Part shown: positions 1-7,757 of the stretch, one piece after another
Position numbering within the stretch: position 1 is the stretch's first letter
Layout: each line of letters begins with the position of its first letter
Source of the DNA: Syntrophorhabdus sp. PtaB.Bin047
GTDB lineage: Bacteria; Desulfobacterota; Syntrophorhabdia; Syntrophorhabdales; Syntrophorhabdaceae
Assembly: GCA_002067235.1 (NCBI GenBank)
Contig: MVQP01000016.1
Span: 1-44,457 of the forward strand
Reading direction: 5' to 3'
DNA: 44,457 bases
The notes under the pieces: model-generated
What the model was told of the DNA's origin: nothing
Database searches by the model: none
What the model saw: the letters and a program-made list of their open reading frames with translations, nothing else
Program-made: the position numbers and the translations under genes

Positions 1-81
1 GAACACGTCAGTGCCGTCATCACCTGTGATGAAACCGAAACCTTTTGACTCGTTGAACCATTTAACAGTTCCCTTTGCCAT
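1..81 (-). CDS. Cold-shock protein (CspA family), N-terminal part only
   Basis: The first 27 codons of a cold-shock domain protein run off the left edge of the window. The translated start ([18 protein letters not shown]) contains the KGFGFI RNP1 motif that contacts single-stranded nucleic acid. Family members are about 66-70 residues, act as RNA chaperones in the cytoplasm, and are often cold-induced or constitutive. The ATG at 81-79 is preceded on the minus strand by an AGGAG ribosome site at about 91-95. Only the family assignment is secure; whether it is a cold-induced or housekeeping copy cannot be told. Confidence 0.93.
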   Translation of the reverse strand, partial: MAKGTVKWFNESKGFGFITGDDGTDVF

Positions 82-382
82 GCTACAAACCTCCTATAAG
101 GATAATGAAATGTGGAAGAAAAGGAACTGCGCTATGGGACAGACAACAAAAATGAGTAATTCCTGCGTATGTGACGAACAGCTTGTTCCTTCCTATGCTC
201 CGGGGTCGATTATCTCACAAAAATCGGGGGAGTGCAAGAAATATTCTCGCCGGAACGCAAAAAGAAAGGGCGATCGGGGTTTTCTTCCTTGATATGGAGC
301 GGGAAATTCCTTTAATCTAGAAAGGGCCGGGGCGGCGGCCGACGGTCGCGGGACGGCCTCGATCCTTCAAAGGAGGCGGTGC
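82..382. other. Intergenic region between divergent csp and hydrolase genes
   Basis: No convincing gene is seen in these 301 bases. On the minus strand the stretch would hold the csp promoter and 5' leader, which is long and structured in many cold-shock genes; I could not fix a -10/-35 pair by eye. On the plus strand only the AAAGGAGG ribosome site just before 383 is clear. An open frame at 11-292 overlaps the csp gene and has no family resemblance. Confidence 0.5.
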
Positions 383-1174
383 ATGACAGATCTCGACAGG
401 GGGCTTCGGTCCTATGACCGTCCGGAGATCCTTTACCGGCTTTTCTTTCCCCGGCGCGACATCGCAGCCGATTCGGAAAGGCCCAGGGCGTTTAACCGTT
501 TCGTGGAGGTGGCCCAGGGCATTTCAATCTGCTGCCGGTGCTATCCGGCACGGCCTGACGGTCCGAATATCCTCTATTTCCACGGCAACGGAGAGGTTGC
601 TTCCGACTATGATTACGTGGCGCCTGTGTATGCTGAGAGGGGACTGAACCTTTTTGTTGCCGATTACCGGGGGTACGGGGGAAGCGGCGGAAGTCCCACA
701 TGCACGGCCATGATAAAGGATGCCCATCCCATCTTCCGTGACTTCATGAACTATATCGACGACAGGGGGCTCACAGGAAATCCCTTTGTTATGGGCCGGT
801 CTCTCGGGAGCGCTCCGGCCATTGAGCTTGCAAGTCATTACCAGGCTGAGCTCCGGGGGCTCATCGTGGAGAGCGGTTTTGCGAGCGCCGCGAACCAGGT
901 CGCAAGGTTGGGAGTGGAGTACCTCTTCGATGACGAGGTCCCTGTCGGCTTCGGCAATGATCTCAAGATAGCGGACGTGAGGATCCCCACGCTCATCATC
1001 CACGGCGAATGGGACGAGATCATCCCCGCATCGGAGGGAAGGGCGCTGTACGAGCTATCGGGGTCGGCCGAAAAGTCCTCTCTCTTTATCCCCCGGGCCG
1101 GCCATAACGACATCATGATGCTCGGACTGCAGGTTTACATGGATGCCGTTGAAACGTTCACGGGCAGACTATGA
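383..1174 (+). CDS. Alpha/beta hydrolase (Bem46/ABHD13-like)
   Basis: A 263-residue serine hydrolase of the alpha/beta fold. The nucleophile elbow is GRSLGS with Ser140; the oxyanion-side HGNG motif is at residues 67-70; the acid is probably Asp211 in GEWDEIIP and the catalytic His is His241 in RAGHND. No signal peptide is visible, so it should be cytoplasmic. This subfamily has mostly unknown substrates (esters, peptides or thioesters). The start is fixed by AAAGGAGG seven bases upstream. It stands alone between divergent csp and the formate channel gene, and nothing nearby points to its substrate. Confidence 0.85.
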   Translation: MTDLDRGLRSYDRPEILYRLFFPRRDIAADSERPRAFNRFVEVAQGISICCRCYPARPDGPNILYFHGNGEVASDYDYVAPVYAERGLNLFVADYRGYGGSGGSPTCTAMIKDAHPIFRDFMNYIDDRGLTGNPFVMGRSLGSAPAIELASHYQAELRGLIVESGFASAANQVARLGVEYLFDDEVPVGFGNDLKIADVRIPTLIIHGEWDEIIPASEGRALYELSGSAEKSSLFIPRAGHNDIMMLGLQVYMDAVETFTGRL

Positions 1175-1291
1175 CCATCCCTTGAAATAATACTTGATAT
1201 ATGCCTCATTCTTATGGTTTTCTTAGAAAAACAACAATTGAGATTCAATGGCCCAACAAAGGGATGAGGCAAGTCAAAAAAAGGAGGGACT

Positions 1292-2119
1292 ATGGCGAAC
1301 AAACCTGTGGAAATCGTCCAGTTGGCTGGCGATGCTGGCAAGTACAAGGCCAATCTAACACCCGGCAATTATCTTGTGCGCAGTTTTATGGCGGGTCTCT
1401 TTATCGCAGTCGGAGGGGCTCTTGCCACGGTCTGCGGGACAGGGCTCGAGAACTCCATGGGAGTGGGGTTCAAATCGATGATAGCGGGCGCGGTCTTCCC
1501 GGTGGGCTTGATCGCGATCGTTCTCACGGGCATGTCACTCTTCACCGGCGACACGATGCTGATCCCCATGGCCGTGTTCCAGAACAAGACGACCTGGGGA
1601 AAGGTGATCAACGCCTGGTTTTGGGTATATATAGGTAATTTCGTCGGATCGTTGTTCTGGGCCTATCTGATGTCCGTCGGGCCCTTAAGCAAGGGCGGCG
1701 GTGCCGAGCTGACCGCCTTCGGGCAGAACGCCGTCGCGATAGCGCAGGCCAAGACGCTGCCCTACATAGCGAACGGCGGGGCGGGTCTGTGGTCAGCCTT
1801 CATGAAGGGGATAGCCTGCAACCTGCTTGTCAACCTGGCCATTCTTCTGGCCCTTTCATCGAAGAACATGATAGGCAAGTTCTTCGGCATATGGTTCCCC
1901 ATCATGGCTTTTGTTGCCTCCGGGTTCGAGCACAGTGTCGCCAACATGTATTTCATCCCCACGGGGATCATGCTGGGAGCAAATGTCACCTGGGGACAGT
2001 TCATCGGTTGGAACCTTATCCCCGTGACCCTCGGGAACATCGTGGGCGGGTTCGTCTTTATCGGGGCGGTATACTACATTTCTTTCAAGAAAGAGCTTTC
2101 ATCCATCTCGCCAACGTGA
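1292..2119 (+). CDS. Formate/nitrite transporter (FNT family) channel
   Basis: A 275-residue membrane protein with about six transmembrane helices, the normal size for the family, which forms pentameric channels for formate, nitrite or hydrosulfide. Family hallmarks are visible: the omega-loop segment LFTGDTM (83-89), a lysine before IACNLLV (Lys172) and the GFEHSVANMYFIP signature (211-223) whose His214 is the central pore histidine. A strong GGAGGGAC ribosome site precedes the ATG. In a syntroph, formate export is a plausible electron-disposal role, but substrate cannot be set from sequence alone. A GC-rich hairpin follows the stop codon. Confidence 0.92.
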   Translation: MANKPVEIVQLAGDAGKYKANLTPGNYLVRSFMAGLFIAVGGALATVCGTGLENSMGVGFKSMIAGAVFPVGLIAIVLTGMSLFTGDTMLIPMAVFQNKTTWGKVINAWFWVYIGNFVGSLFWAYLMSVGPLSKGGGAELTAFGQNAVAIAQAKTLPYIANGGAGLWSAFMKGIACNLLVNLAILLALSSKNMIGKFFGIWFPIMAFVASGFEHSVANMYFIPTGIMLGANVTWGQFIGWNLIPVTLGNIVGGFVFIGAVYYISFKKELSSISPT

Positions 2120-2135
2120 CGAAACTGAACGAAGA

Positions 2136-2162
2136 CCCCGGGGCCTAAAAGGGGCCCCGGGG
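2136..2162. terminator. GC-rich hairpin between convergent genes
   Basis: CCCCGGGGCC (2136-2145) and GGCCCCGGGG (2153-2162) form a perfect 10-bp stem with a 7-base loop, between the convergent FNT and aminotransferase genes. There is no U-run on either side, so it may act as a bidirectional weak terminator or mRNA 3'-end stabiliser rather than a classical intrinsic terminator. Confidence 0.55.
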
Positions 2163-2193
2163 ATTACAGCAGGTCAAAGACCTTATCACTCCC

Positions 2194-3447
2194 CTAACCG
2201 CACAGGCGGGCTTCAGCCGCCTCCAGGGTTTCCATTCTCTTCGCAAAGGCAAACCGAACCGTCTTCTTCCCCATCCCTTTTGTACCGTAGAAGCATGACC
2301 CGGGGACAACGGCGACCCCCAGGTTCGCGGGAAGCCAGCGGGCGAAGGAGTAATCGTCGCCGTCAAAATCCCAGCCACTGAAATCGGCCATCGCGTAGAA
2401 GGCACCCTCGGGCAAGTGGGCGGAAAAACCGGCCCTCTGCAGGATGGATATCATCTTGTCCCTCCTCTGGGTGTAGTCCCGGCGGAGCCCGGTGTAGTAC
2501 TCGTCGGGCATGCCGAGGATGGCGGCGCAGGCGGCCTGCAGCGGTGCCGGGGCGCAGATGGTCATGAAATCGTGGACGGTCCTCAGGATGGTGCTCAGGG
2601 GATTGAGGGCGCAGGCATAGCCGAGCCGCCAGCCCGTCATCGCGAAGGTCTTTCCCAATCCGCTGATCGTGACCGTGCGCTCCTCCATGCCGGGGATCGT
2701 CGCGATGGGGATGTGGGGATGTCCGTCGTATATGATATGCTCGTAGATCTCGTCGGTGACGGCGACGACGTTGAATTCCCGGCACAGCTCTGCGATACCT
2801 TCCAGTTCATCCCTGGTAAAGATGTGCCCCGTCGGGTTGTGGGGAGTGTTGATGAGGATGGCACGGGTGCGGTCGTTGAAAGCGTCACGAAGCATGTCGA
2901 GGTCGAGAGTGTAAGCCGGCGCCTCGAGAGGAACGAATCGCGGTACGCCGCCGGCGAAGACTATGGCGGGGAGATATCCCTCGTGATAGGGCTCGATGAC
3001 GATGACCTCGTCGCCGGTGTTGATGATCCCCATGAGCGTCGCCAGGATGGCCTCGGTGACGCCGCAGGTGACCGTCACATGCTGATCGGGGTCAAAAGTG
3101 AGCCCGTACCATCTGTCCATTTTTGCGGCGATCGCCTGCCTCAGCGCCGGGGTACCCCAGGTGATGGTGTATTGATTACCACCCGACTCCAGGGCCCGGT
3201 GGGCTGCCTCGATGGCCTCACGGGGCGGGTCGAAGTCGGGGAAACCCTGGGAGAGATTGATTGCGTTGTGTGTGATGGCAAGGCGGGTCATCTCGCGGAT
3301 GAAAGATTCCCGTATCATGGTGAGGCGCCTCGCACCACCCCCTTTGACGGGATCGAACCTGGCTGCGAACGACGATCCCTTGTCATTCTCCAGGATGTCC
3401 ATGATCCGCGCCTCTTTTCTTGCTTCCTGTTCTTCCGGATTCTTCAT
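2194..3447 (-). CDS. Class I/II aminotransferase (aromatic/aspartate type)
   Basis: A 417-residue PLP-dependent fold-type I aminotransferase. Visible motifs are NLSQGFPDFDPP (64-75), HNPTG (203-207), TDEIYE (231-236, Asp232 binding the pyridine nitrogen) and SGLGKTFAMTGWRLGY with the PLP lysine at Lys266. The N-terminal NLSQGFPDF segment resembles kynurenine/glutamine transaminase and AspC/PatA-like enzymes with broad or aromatic substrates. I chose the ATG at 3447 because GGGAGGAAG lies just upstream; a longer reading back to 3579 would run through the terminator hairpin. A leader peptide with seven Tyr codons precedes it (3599-3676), so aromatic substrates, especially formation of tyrosine from 4-hydroxyphenylpyruvate, are likely. 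The first ~20 residues are poorly conserved. Confidence 0.9.
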   Translation of the reverse strand: MKNPEEQEARKEARIMDILENDKGSSFAARFDPVKGGGARRLTMIRESFIREMTRLAITHNAINLSQGFPDFDPPREAIEAAHRALESGGNQYTITWGTPALRQAIAAKMDRWYGLTFDPDQHVTVTCGVTEAILATLMGIINTGDEVIVIEPYHEGYLPAIVFAGGVPRFVPLEAPAYTLDLDMLRDAFNDRTRAILINTPHNPTGHIFTRDELEGIAELCREFNVVAVTDEIYEHIIYDGHPHIPIATIPGMEERTVTISGLGKTFAMTGWRLGYACALNPLSTILRTVHDFMTICAPAPLQAACAAILGMPDEYYTGLRRDYTQRRDKMISILQRAGFSAHLPEGAFYAMADFSGWDFDGDDYSFARWLPANLGVAVVPGSCFYGTKGMGKKTVRFAFAKRMETLEAAEARLCG

Positions 3448-3512
3448 TGCTTCCTCCCTGCTTGTGACGTTTCTTTTTCGTTTCTCATCATTATCCTCCC
3501 TTTTCTTTGCAC

Positions 3513-3546
3513 AAAAAAAAGGGCCATGGATTTGTCCATGGCCCTT
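3513..3546 (-). terminator. Intrinsic terminator of the tyrosine attenuator
   Basis: Read on the minus strand, a perfect stem of GGGCCATGGA paired with TCCATGGCCC (12 bp counting the flanking AA/TT pairs, 4-base loop) is followed directly by eight T residues (3520-3513). This is a textbook intrinsic terminator. It lies 65 bases upstream of the aminotransferase ATG and downstream of the leader peptide, so it would stop transcription before the structural gene. Confidence 0.9.
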
Positions 3547-3556
3547 AAAGATCGAA

Positions 3557-3585
3557 AAGGCCATGGGTCTTGCACCCATGGCCTT
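3557..3585 (-). promoter_or_regulatory. Competing (anti-terminator/pause) hairpin of the attenuator
   Basis: AAGGCCATGGGT and ACCCATGGCCTT form a perfect 12-bp stem with a 5-base loop. Its arms share the 8-mer GGCCATGG/CCATGGCC with the terminator hairpin at 3521-3544, so the 3' arm of this hairpin (minus-strand sense) can pair instead with the 5' arm of the terminator and block it. The hairpin starts about 14 bases after the leader peptide stop codon, inside reach of a ribosome at the stop. Which pairing is favoured in each state needs a folding calculation. Confidence 0.75.
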
Positions 3586-3598
3586 CTTTCTTACCCTG

Positions 3599-3676
3599 TC
3601 AGGAGAAAGTTCGACACGAGTGCCCCTTCGCGTAATAATAATAGTAATAATAGGCTCTGGTGTCGATACTTCTCAT
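3599..3676 (-). CDS. Tyrosine-rich leader peptide (25 aa)
   Basis: A 25-codon frame begins ATG at 3676 and ends TGA at 3599. It starts MRSIDTRA, then has seven consecutive tyrosine codons (TAT TAT TAC TAT TAT TAT TAC, 3652-3632), then AKGHSCRTFS. This is the pattern of a transcription-attenuation leader peptide in which a ribosome short of charged tRNA-Tyr stalls in the run. There is no good ribosome site; the predicted transcription start is only about three bases before the ATG, so translation would be leaderless. The peptide itself is not expected to have a function after synthesis. Confidence 0.85.
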   Translation of the reverse strand: MRSIDTRAYYYYYYYAKGHSCRTFS

Positions 3677-3685
3677 AGTCTTGCC

Positions 3686-3714
3686 AGTTTACCGGAGTCT
3701 GAAAATCCTGTCAA
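3686..3714 (-). promoter_or_regulatory. Promoter of the leader peptide-aminotransferase unit
   Basis: On the minus strand a perfect -35 box TTGACA (3714-3709) is separated by exactly 17 bases from TAAACT (3691-3686), a 4/6 match to the -10 consensus. The expected start site is near 3679, three bases before the leader peptide ATG. The promoter lies just after the stop codon of the GyrI-like gene, so the aminotransferase unit need not depend on read-through from upstream. Confidence 0.75.
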
Positions 3715-3730
3715 TTAAATTCTTTCCTGA

Positions 3731-4201
3731 TTATGCACCGTCCTGTTTCACGGGAATGAAGATGATCGTTTGAAGCTCTTCCGGAACCGTGGTCCCCGGG
3801 TCGTTGAGATAGAACTCATAGCTTGCTCCGGCCGGCTCGTGGCCATTGTCGTTCATCCATTCCGCAAGGGCGATATAGGCCGATTCGATCTCTTCGTATG
3901 GCCCGGTGTGGATGGTTGAGGCGGCCTTCTGGATCCCGATCTCCCGCGACGTTATGTTCCCCTTTCCCGGGATGGTCCTGGTAACGGGCAGGCCCATTTC
4001 GACATCGAGGTCATCCATTTCCACGTTGTAGTAGATGGCGAAAGGCGGGCCTGCTATGTCCTCGCCTATCTCCTCGATGTACTCAACAAGGGATTCGAAT
4101 GAGGACGCGAAAACATCGGGCAGCTGTTCGACATTCACCCGTGATTTGATGGTCACCGCCGGGTGAGGATCTATTGAACTGATCTCACAAGTGTATGGCA
4201 T
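3731..4201 (-). CDS. GyrI-like small-molecule-binding domain protein
   Basis: A 156-residue stand-alone protein of the SHS2/GyrI-like (AraC effector-binding) fold. The order of segments fits the family: an early VNVEQLPDVF strand-helix, the central GPPFAIYYN strand, the paired GLPVTRTIPGKG loop, and the second repeat ending in HTGPYEEIESAYIALAEWM with the typical conserved Glu region and a final YEFYLNDPG motif. Such proteins bind hydrophobic or cationic ligands, and some hydrolyse or sense them; without a DNA-binding domain it is not itself a regulator. GAGGAGG upstream supports the ATG at 4201. Its function is unknown. Confidence 0.8.
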   Translation of the reverse strand: MPYTCEISSIDPHPAVTIKSRVNVEQLPDVFASSFESLVEYIEEIGEDIAGPPFAIYYNVEMDDLDVEMGLPVTRTIPGKGNITSREIGIQKAASTIHTGPYEEIESAYIALAEWMNDNGHEPAGASYEFYLNDPGTTVPEELQTIIFIPVKQDGA

Positions 4202-4287
4202 CGGGAAGCCTCCTCAAGTCTTTCCTGCTCGCTCGACGGTTCCCGTTGCTCACGGCTTCCGTTCGCGTTCGAGCGGCCGGTGACTGT

Positions 4288-4725
4288 CTATTTCTTCTGG
4301 TACCTTTCCAGGGTTTTTACGAAGACCTGGGGAACATGGGCCAGGCGATGTATTGAGTGGTTGAAGGTCGCGAAGCCGGTTTCCACAAGGGCAAGGAGTT
4401 TGCCCTTCTTCGTCACGCGGTGGAATGCCCGGAAACCGCCGGAGCGTATCTCTCCAATGTGGGTTTCGATCACCAGTTCGTCGAAGATGAACCCCTCGGA
4501 CCTGTAATTCACAACGAGATCGGACATGATGATCCCCGTCTTGCCATCGCCCAGGTCGCCCTCGGCCAGGCCCATTGAATGGAACATCTCCGCCCGTGCG
4601 CTCCCAATGATCACGAGGAGAGAATCGTTCCCGAGGTGTCCCCCGTAATTGATGTCCCGGGGATAGAGCGTCACCGGGAACGAGAATTCATAACTCGGCT
4701 GTTCTTCAAGCTTGATACGCGGCAT
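4288..4725 (-). CDS. Acyl-CoA thioesterase (4HBT hotdog fold)
   Basis: A 145-residue hotdog-fold protein close to the YbgC/4-hydroxybenzoyl-CoA thioesterase group. The motif YPRDINYGGHLGND (residues 21-34) carries the Asp24-x-Asn26 and His30 pattern of the active-site region. The start at 4725 is chosen over one nine codons upstream because GGGAGG lies just before it. It probably hydrolyses acyl- or aroyl-CoA thioesters in the cytoplasm; in an organism with many CoA thioesters it may recycle trapped CoA. It sits between two minus-strand genes, with a palindromic repeat upstream. Confidence 0.82.
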   Translation of the reverse strand: MPRIKLEEQPSYEFSFPVTLYPRDINYGGHLGNDSLLVIIGSARAEMFHSMGLAEGDLGDGKTGIIMSDLVVNYRSEGFIFDELVIETHIGEIRSGGFRAFHRVTKKGKLLALVETGFATFNHSIHRLAHVPQVFVKTLERYQKK

Positions 4726-4752
4726 CAAAACCTCCCAAGAGAAATGTCTCAA

Positions 4753-4882
4753 GTTTCAAGTTTCAGGTTTCAAGAAAAAGACAGGGGCCGCGGATTCAGG
4801 TCTCCACGAAACCCGGATACGGTGTTCCCAGATCAAGAGGCTCACTGTCTTTCCCTGAAACTTGAAACGTGAAACTTGAAAC
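4753..4882. repeat. Word-repeat palindrome, unit TTTCAAG
   Basis: The gap between the thioesterase and UPF0182 genes is bounded by a perfect 15-bp inverted repeat, GTTTCAAGTTTCAGG (4753-4767) and CCTGAAACTTGAAAC (4854-4868), built from repeats of a 7-base word (TTTCAAG/CTTGAAA). A further copy, GAAACTTGAAAC, is at 4871-4882. The central 86 bases are unrelated. No coding or transposase signal is present. Confidence 0.8.
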
Positions 4883-4888
4883 GCCTTT

Positions 4889-7573
4889 TCATTTTGTCAT
4901 TTCCTTCAACAATCCTTCCAGTTTCTTCATCTGTTCCCCGTAGCCGGCCCAGTCGCCCTGGCGTTGGAGCTGCATCATGCGTTCGAAGGCTCTCGATGCC
5001 TCTGCGGCCAGGTCTTTGATGCCTGTCGGACGGGGCGTCACCCCTGCCTGGGCCGGGGCAGGGGTCGGGACCCTGCCGCCGAATATCTTCTGAAGAGCCC
5101 CCTCAAGAGTCTGGTCCATGACAACATTGTTCTCATAAGCCACGATGATCCGTCTGAGCTCGGGCAGGCCGCCCTTGTCCTCGGCGGCGAGGTAAAGCGG
5201 CTGTATGTAGATGAGGGCCGATTCCACGGGAATGATAAGGAGACTGCCCCGTATGACCTGAGACCCTCTCTGACCCCACAGGGTGAGCTGCTGGGATATG
5301 TACGAATCCTGGTCGATGCGCGCGTCGATCTGCCTCGGGCCGTAGACGAGGCGGTCCCGGGGGAACGTGTAGACGATCAGTTTCCCGTAGTTCGGGGCAT
5401 CGCATCGGGCAGCGAACCATGCCGCGAGGTTGTCCCTCTTTGCCGGCGTATAGGGGGCGAGAAGCACGTATTCCTCGCTTTTCTCCCCGGGCATCTTCAT
5501 GATCAGGTAATAGGGTTCCATGGACTTCTCGGCGTGAGAGGGTATTTCCCAGAGGTCTTCCTTGTTGTAGAACGTTTTCGGGTCGCTCATATGGTACGTG
5601 GCGTAGAGGGACGCCTGCGTCTTGAAGAGGTCCCTGGGGTAGCGGATATGTCTTCTCAGGTCCTCGGGCATCGCGCTGAGATCCTGGAAGAGGCCGGGAA
5701 ACATCGCGCCGTATACCTTCGCGACGGGGTCGTCGGGATCGGTCAGATAGTACCTGATCGCGCCGTCGTATGCGTCGACGGTCACCTTCACTGAGTTTCG
5801 CATGTAGTTGACCCCGTTGCGCAGCCGCCGGGAATAGGGCAGGTGCGAGGAGACCGTGTAGGCGTCGACCATCCAGTGGAGCTTTCCCGAGTCGGATATG
5901 ACGATGTAGGGGTCCTGGTCCAGCAAGAGGAATGGCGTTGCCCTGCGGATCCGCTCCGTTATGTTGCGGAAGTAGAGGATGCGGCTGTCGGCCTTGATGT
6001 CGGATGAGAGGAGTATCTTCGCGTCCTTGAAGTGGGTCGCGAAAACCAGTCTCTTGAACAAGGAGTCAAAGGCAACGCCGCCGGACCCTTTGTAAGAGCT
6101 GTATACATTTCCCTCAGCGGTAGGATAGCTGAACTCCGGGATTCGCGTGTTGGCGATAGCGTAGCTCCTGGTGAGCTCGCCGAAGTAGATCTCAGGGGTG
6201 GACACCTTGATGTCCTTCGTGATGGAGGTGGGCGGTATGTCCTTCACGATGAACTCCGGAAGGCCCTCAGGGGTGATCCTGGCCACGTGTGCCAGCGAGA
6301 CGCCGTTGCCGTGGGTGAAAACCAGCTTCTCGTTGATCCATGACTTGCTCGGCAGGTCGTCATAGGATAGTTCCCGCGCCGACGCCATCACCTGCAGGTA
6401 CTTTCCGTCAATCCTGTACCGGTCGTTGTCGATGCTCGTGAATTTGTAATAGGTCCGTATCTGCTGGAGTTGGCCCAATGTCTTGAGAAGCGGGCCCTCG
6501 TCCCACAGTCTGATGTTCCGTATCGTCGCGTCGTTCTTCTGCATGTCCTTTGCCGACAGATTGTATGCGACGTTGAAGGGCTTGAGGTCTATCTTTTCGA
6601 GACCGTACCCGAAGCGGGTGAACTTGATGTGGTGTTGAATAAAAGGCCTTTCCAGATCAAGCTCGTTGGGGGTCACCTTGAAGTTCTGGAGCAGGTTGGG
6701 GTAGAGGATCATGCCGATGATGTAGACGGCGATGACGGCCCCGACGGGATAGAAAGCGGACCTGAACCTGCTTCTCGCAAAAGCGACGATGAAGGCTGCC
6801 GCGGCAATTACGCACAGGACCATGAGCAGGTTCAGGACGAAGAGTTTCGCATGGACGTCGGTGTAGCCTGCTCCCGTGATGACCTGGCGGGTGGCGTAGA
6901 GCAGGTCGAACCTGTCCAGCCAGAAGCCGAGGGCGGTCTTCAGGAGTACCAGCGACGCGAGAATGCCCAGATGGAGTCGTATCTCTCTTGCCACGAAGAG
7001 CTGGAAACGGCTGACATGAAAACCTCGTTTGACGGTGTAGGTCACGACGCTGATGAGGAGCGACATGAAGAGGAGAAAACCCAGGAAGGAGCTCAGCGAT
7101 TGATACAGTGGCAGCTTGAAGAGATAGAATCCCACATCCTTTCCGAAGATCGGGTCGGAAACCCCCGTCGAGACGGCGTTGACGAAGAAAAGGATCTGGT
7201 CCCACAGGCCCGCCCCCCACAGCGCCCCGAGCACGCCGAGAAAAAGCGCGACCAGGAGGCCCATCAGGCGCGAAAGGCCGGCTATCCTGTCCGTGTTCAG
7301 GGATACCGTTGTATAGCCGTTAATGGAAATGCTCGCAGTCGGGAAACCGACCCGGTTGGTGAGCCATATATTGATGAAAATGAAGAGGAATGCGAAGACG
7401 CCGAAGGCGAGGCCCGACAGGAGTTCCACCGTAATGACCCGGGAGAAGACGGAGCGATACCCCGTCTCGACGAAGAAGAGCCAGTCGACATAAAGGCCTA
7501 CGAGCCGCGAAAGGGCGGCAAGAAGAACGATGATAGAAGCGATCAGGATAAATCGTTTCCGGTTCTTTAACAT
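4889..7573 (-). CDS. UPF0182 family membrane protein
   Basis: An 894-residue protein of the UPF0182 (COG1615) family, near the usual length. The first ~300 residues contain about seven hydrophobic helices; the remainder is a large soluble domain, expected outside the membrane, rich in Tyr and in blocks such as LTRSYAIANTRIPEFSYP and RIDQDSYISQQLTLWGQRGS that are diagnostic for the family. The C-terminal tail is a Pro/Ala linker plus a short charged helix. The biochemical role of the family is not established. A word-repeat palindrome flanks each end of the gene. Confidence 0.9.
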   Translation of the reverse strand: MLKNRKRFILIASIIVLLAALSRLVGLYVDWLFFVETGYRSVFSRVITVELLSGLAFGVFAFLFIFINIWLTNRVGFPTASISINGYTTVSLNTDRIAGLSRLMGLLVALFLGVLGALWGAGLWDQILFFVNAVSTGVSDPIFGKDVGFYLFKLPLYQSLSSFLGFLLFMSLLISVVTYTVKRGFHVSRFQLFVAREIRLHLGILASLVLLKTALGFWLDRFDLLYATRQVITGAGYTDVHAKLFVLNLLMVLCVIAAAAFIVAFARSRFRSAFYPVGAVIAVYIIGMILYPNLLQNFKVTPNELDLERPFIQHHIKFTRFGYGLEKIDLKPFNVAYNLSAKDMQKNDATIRNIRLWDEGPLLKTLGQLQQIRTYYKFTSIDNDRYRIDGKYLQVMASARELSYDDLPSKSWINEKLVFTHGNGVSLAHVARITPEGLPEFIVKDIPPTSITKDIKVSTPEIYFGELTRSYAIANTRIPEFSYPTAEGNVYSSYKGSGGVAFDSLFKRLVFATHFKDAKILLSSDIKADSRILYFRNITERIRRATPFLLLDQDPYIVISDSGKLHWMVDAYTVSSHLPYSRRLRNGVNYMRNSVKVTVDAYDGAIRYYLTDPDDPVAKVYGAMFPGLFQDLSAMPEDLRRHIRYPRDLFKTQASLYATYHMSDPKTFYNKEDLWEIPSHAEKSMEPYYLIMKMPGEKSEEYVLLAPYTPAKRDNLAAWFAARCDAPNYGKLIVYTFPRDRLVYGPRQIDARIDQDSYISQQLTLWGQRGSQVIRGSLLIIPVESALIYIQPLYLAAEDKGGLPELRRIIVAYENNVVMDQTLEGALQKIFGGRVPTPAPAQAGVTPRPTGIKDLAAEASRAFERMMQLQRQGDWAGYGEQMKKLEGLLKEMTK

Positions 7574-7655
7574 TATTATCTCCCCCGGTATTTTGAACTG
7601 TAAAGACTACCATCATTTTACCGGAATGGGAACAGATTCGTGTGTAAGGGGGAAC

Positions 7656-7757
7656 AGAGAAGATAGGTGATAGGTGATAGGTGATGGAAGTCATGGGAAG
7701 ACAAAGGCCAAAGCCTTACCTATTGCCTATTACCCATGACCTATTACCTGTCTTCTC
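7656..7757. repeat. Word-repeat palindrome, unit GATAGGT
   Basis: Left arm: AGAGAAGATAGGTGATAGG and following GATAGGT repeats (7656-7687). Right arm, inverted and imperfect: a run ending ACCTGTCTTCTCT (to about 7757). Inside is a perfect 8-bp pair GTCATGGG (7690-7697)/CCCATGAC (7733-7740). The element lies between UPF0182 and sucD, and its right edge abuts the sucD stop codon. The design matches the elements at 4753 and 10067 although the word differs. Confidence 0.75.

Noticed and set aside
1175..1291. Promoter boxes before the formate channel gene
   Set aside because: TTGAAA and TTGATA-like words occur but no -10 box is found at 16-18 bases; not called.
2416..3678. Plus-strand open frame (420 codons) over the aminotransferase and its leader
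   Set aside because: Antisense to a protein with all class I aminotransferase motifs, and it crosses the terminator hairpin; no family similarity.
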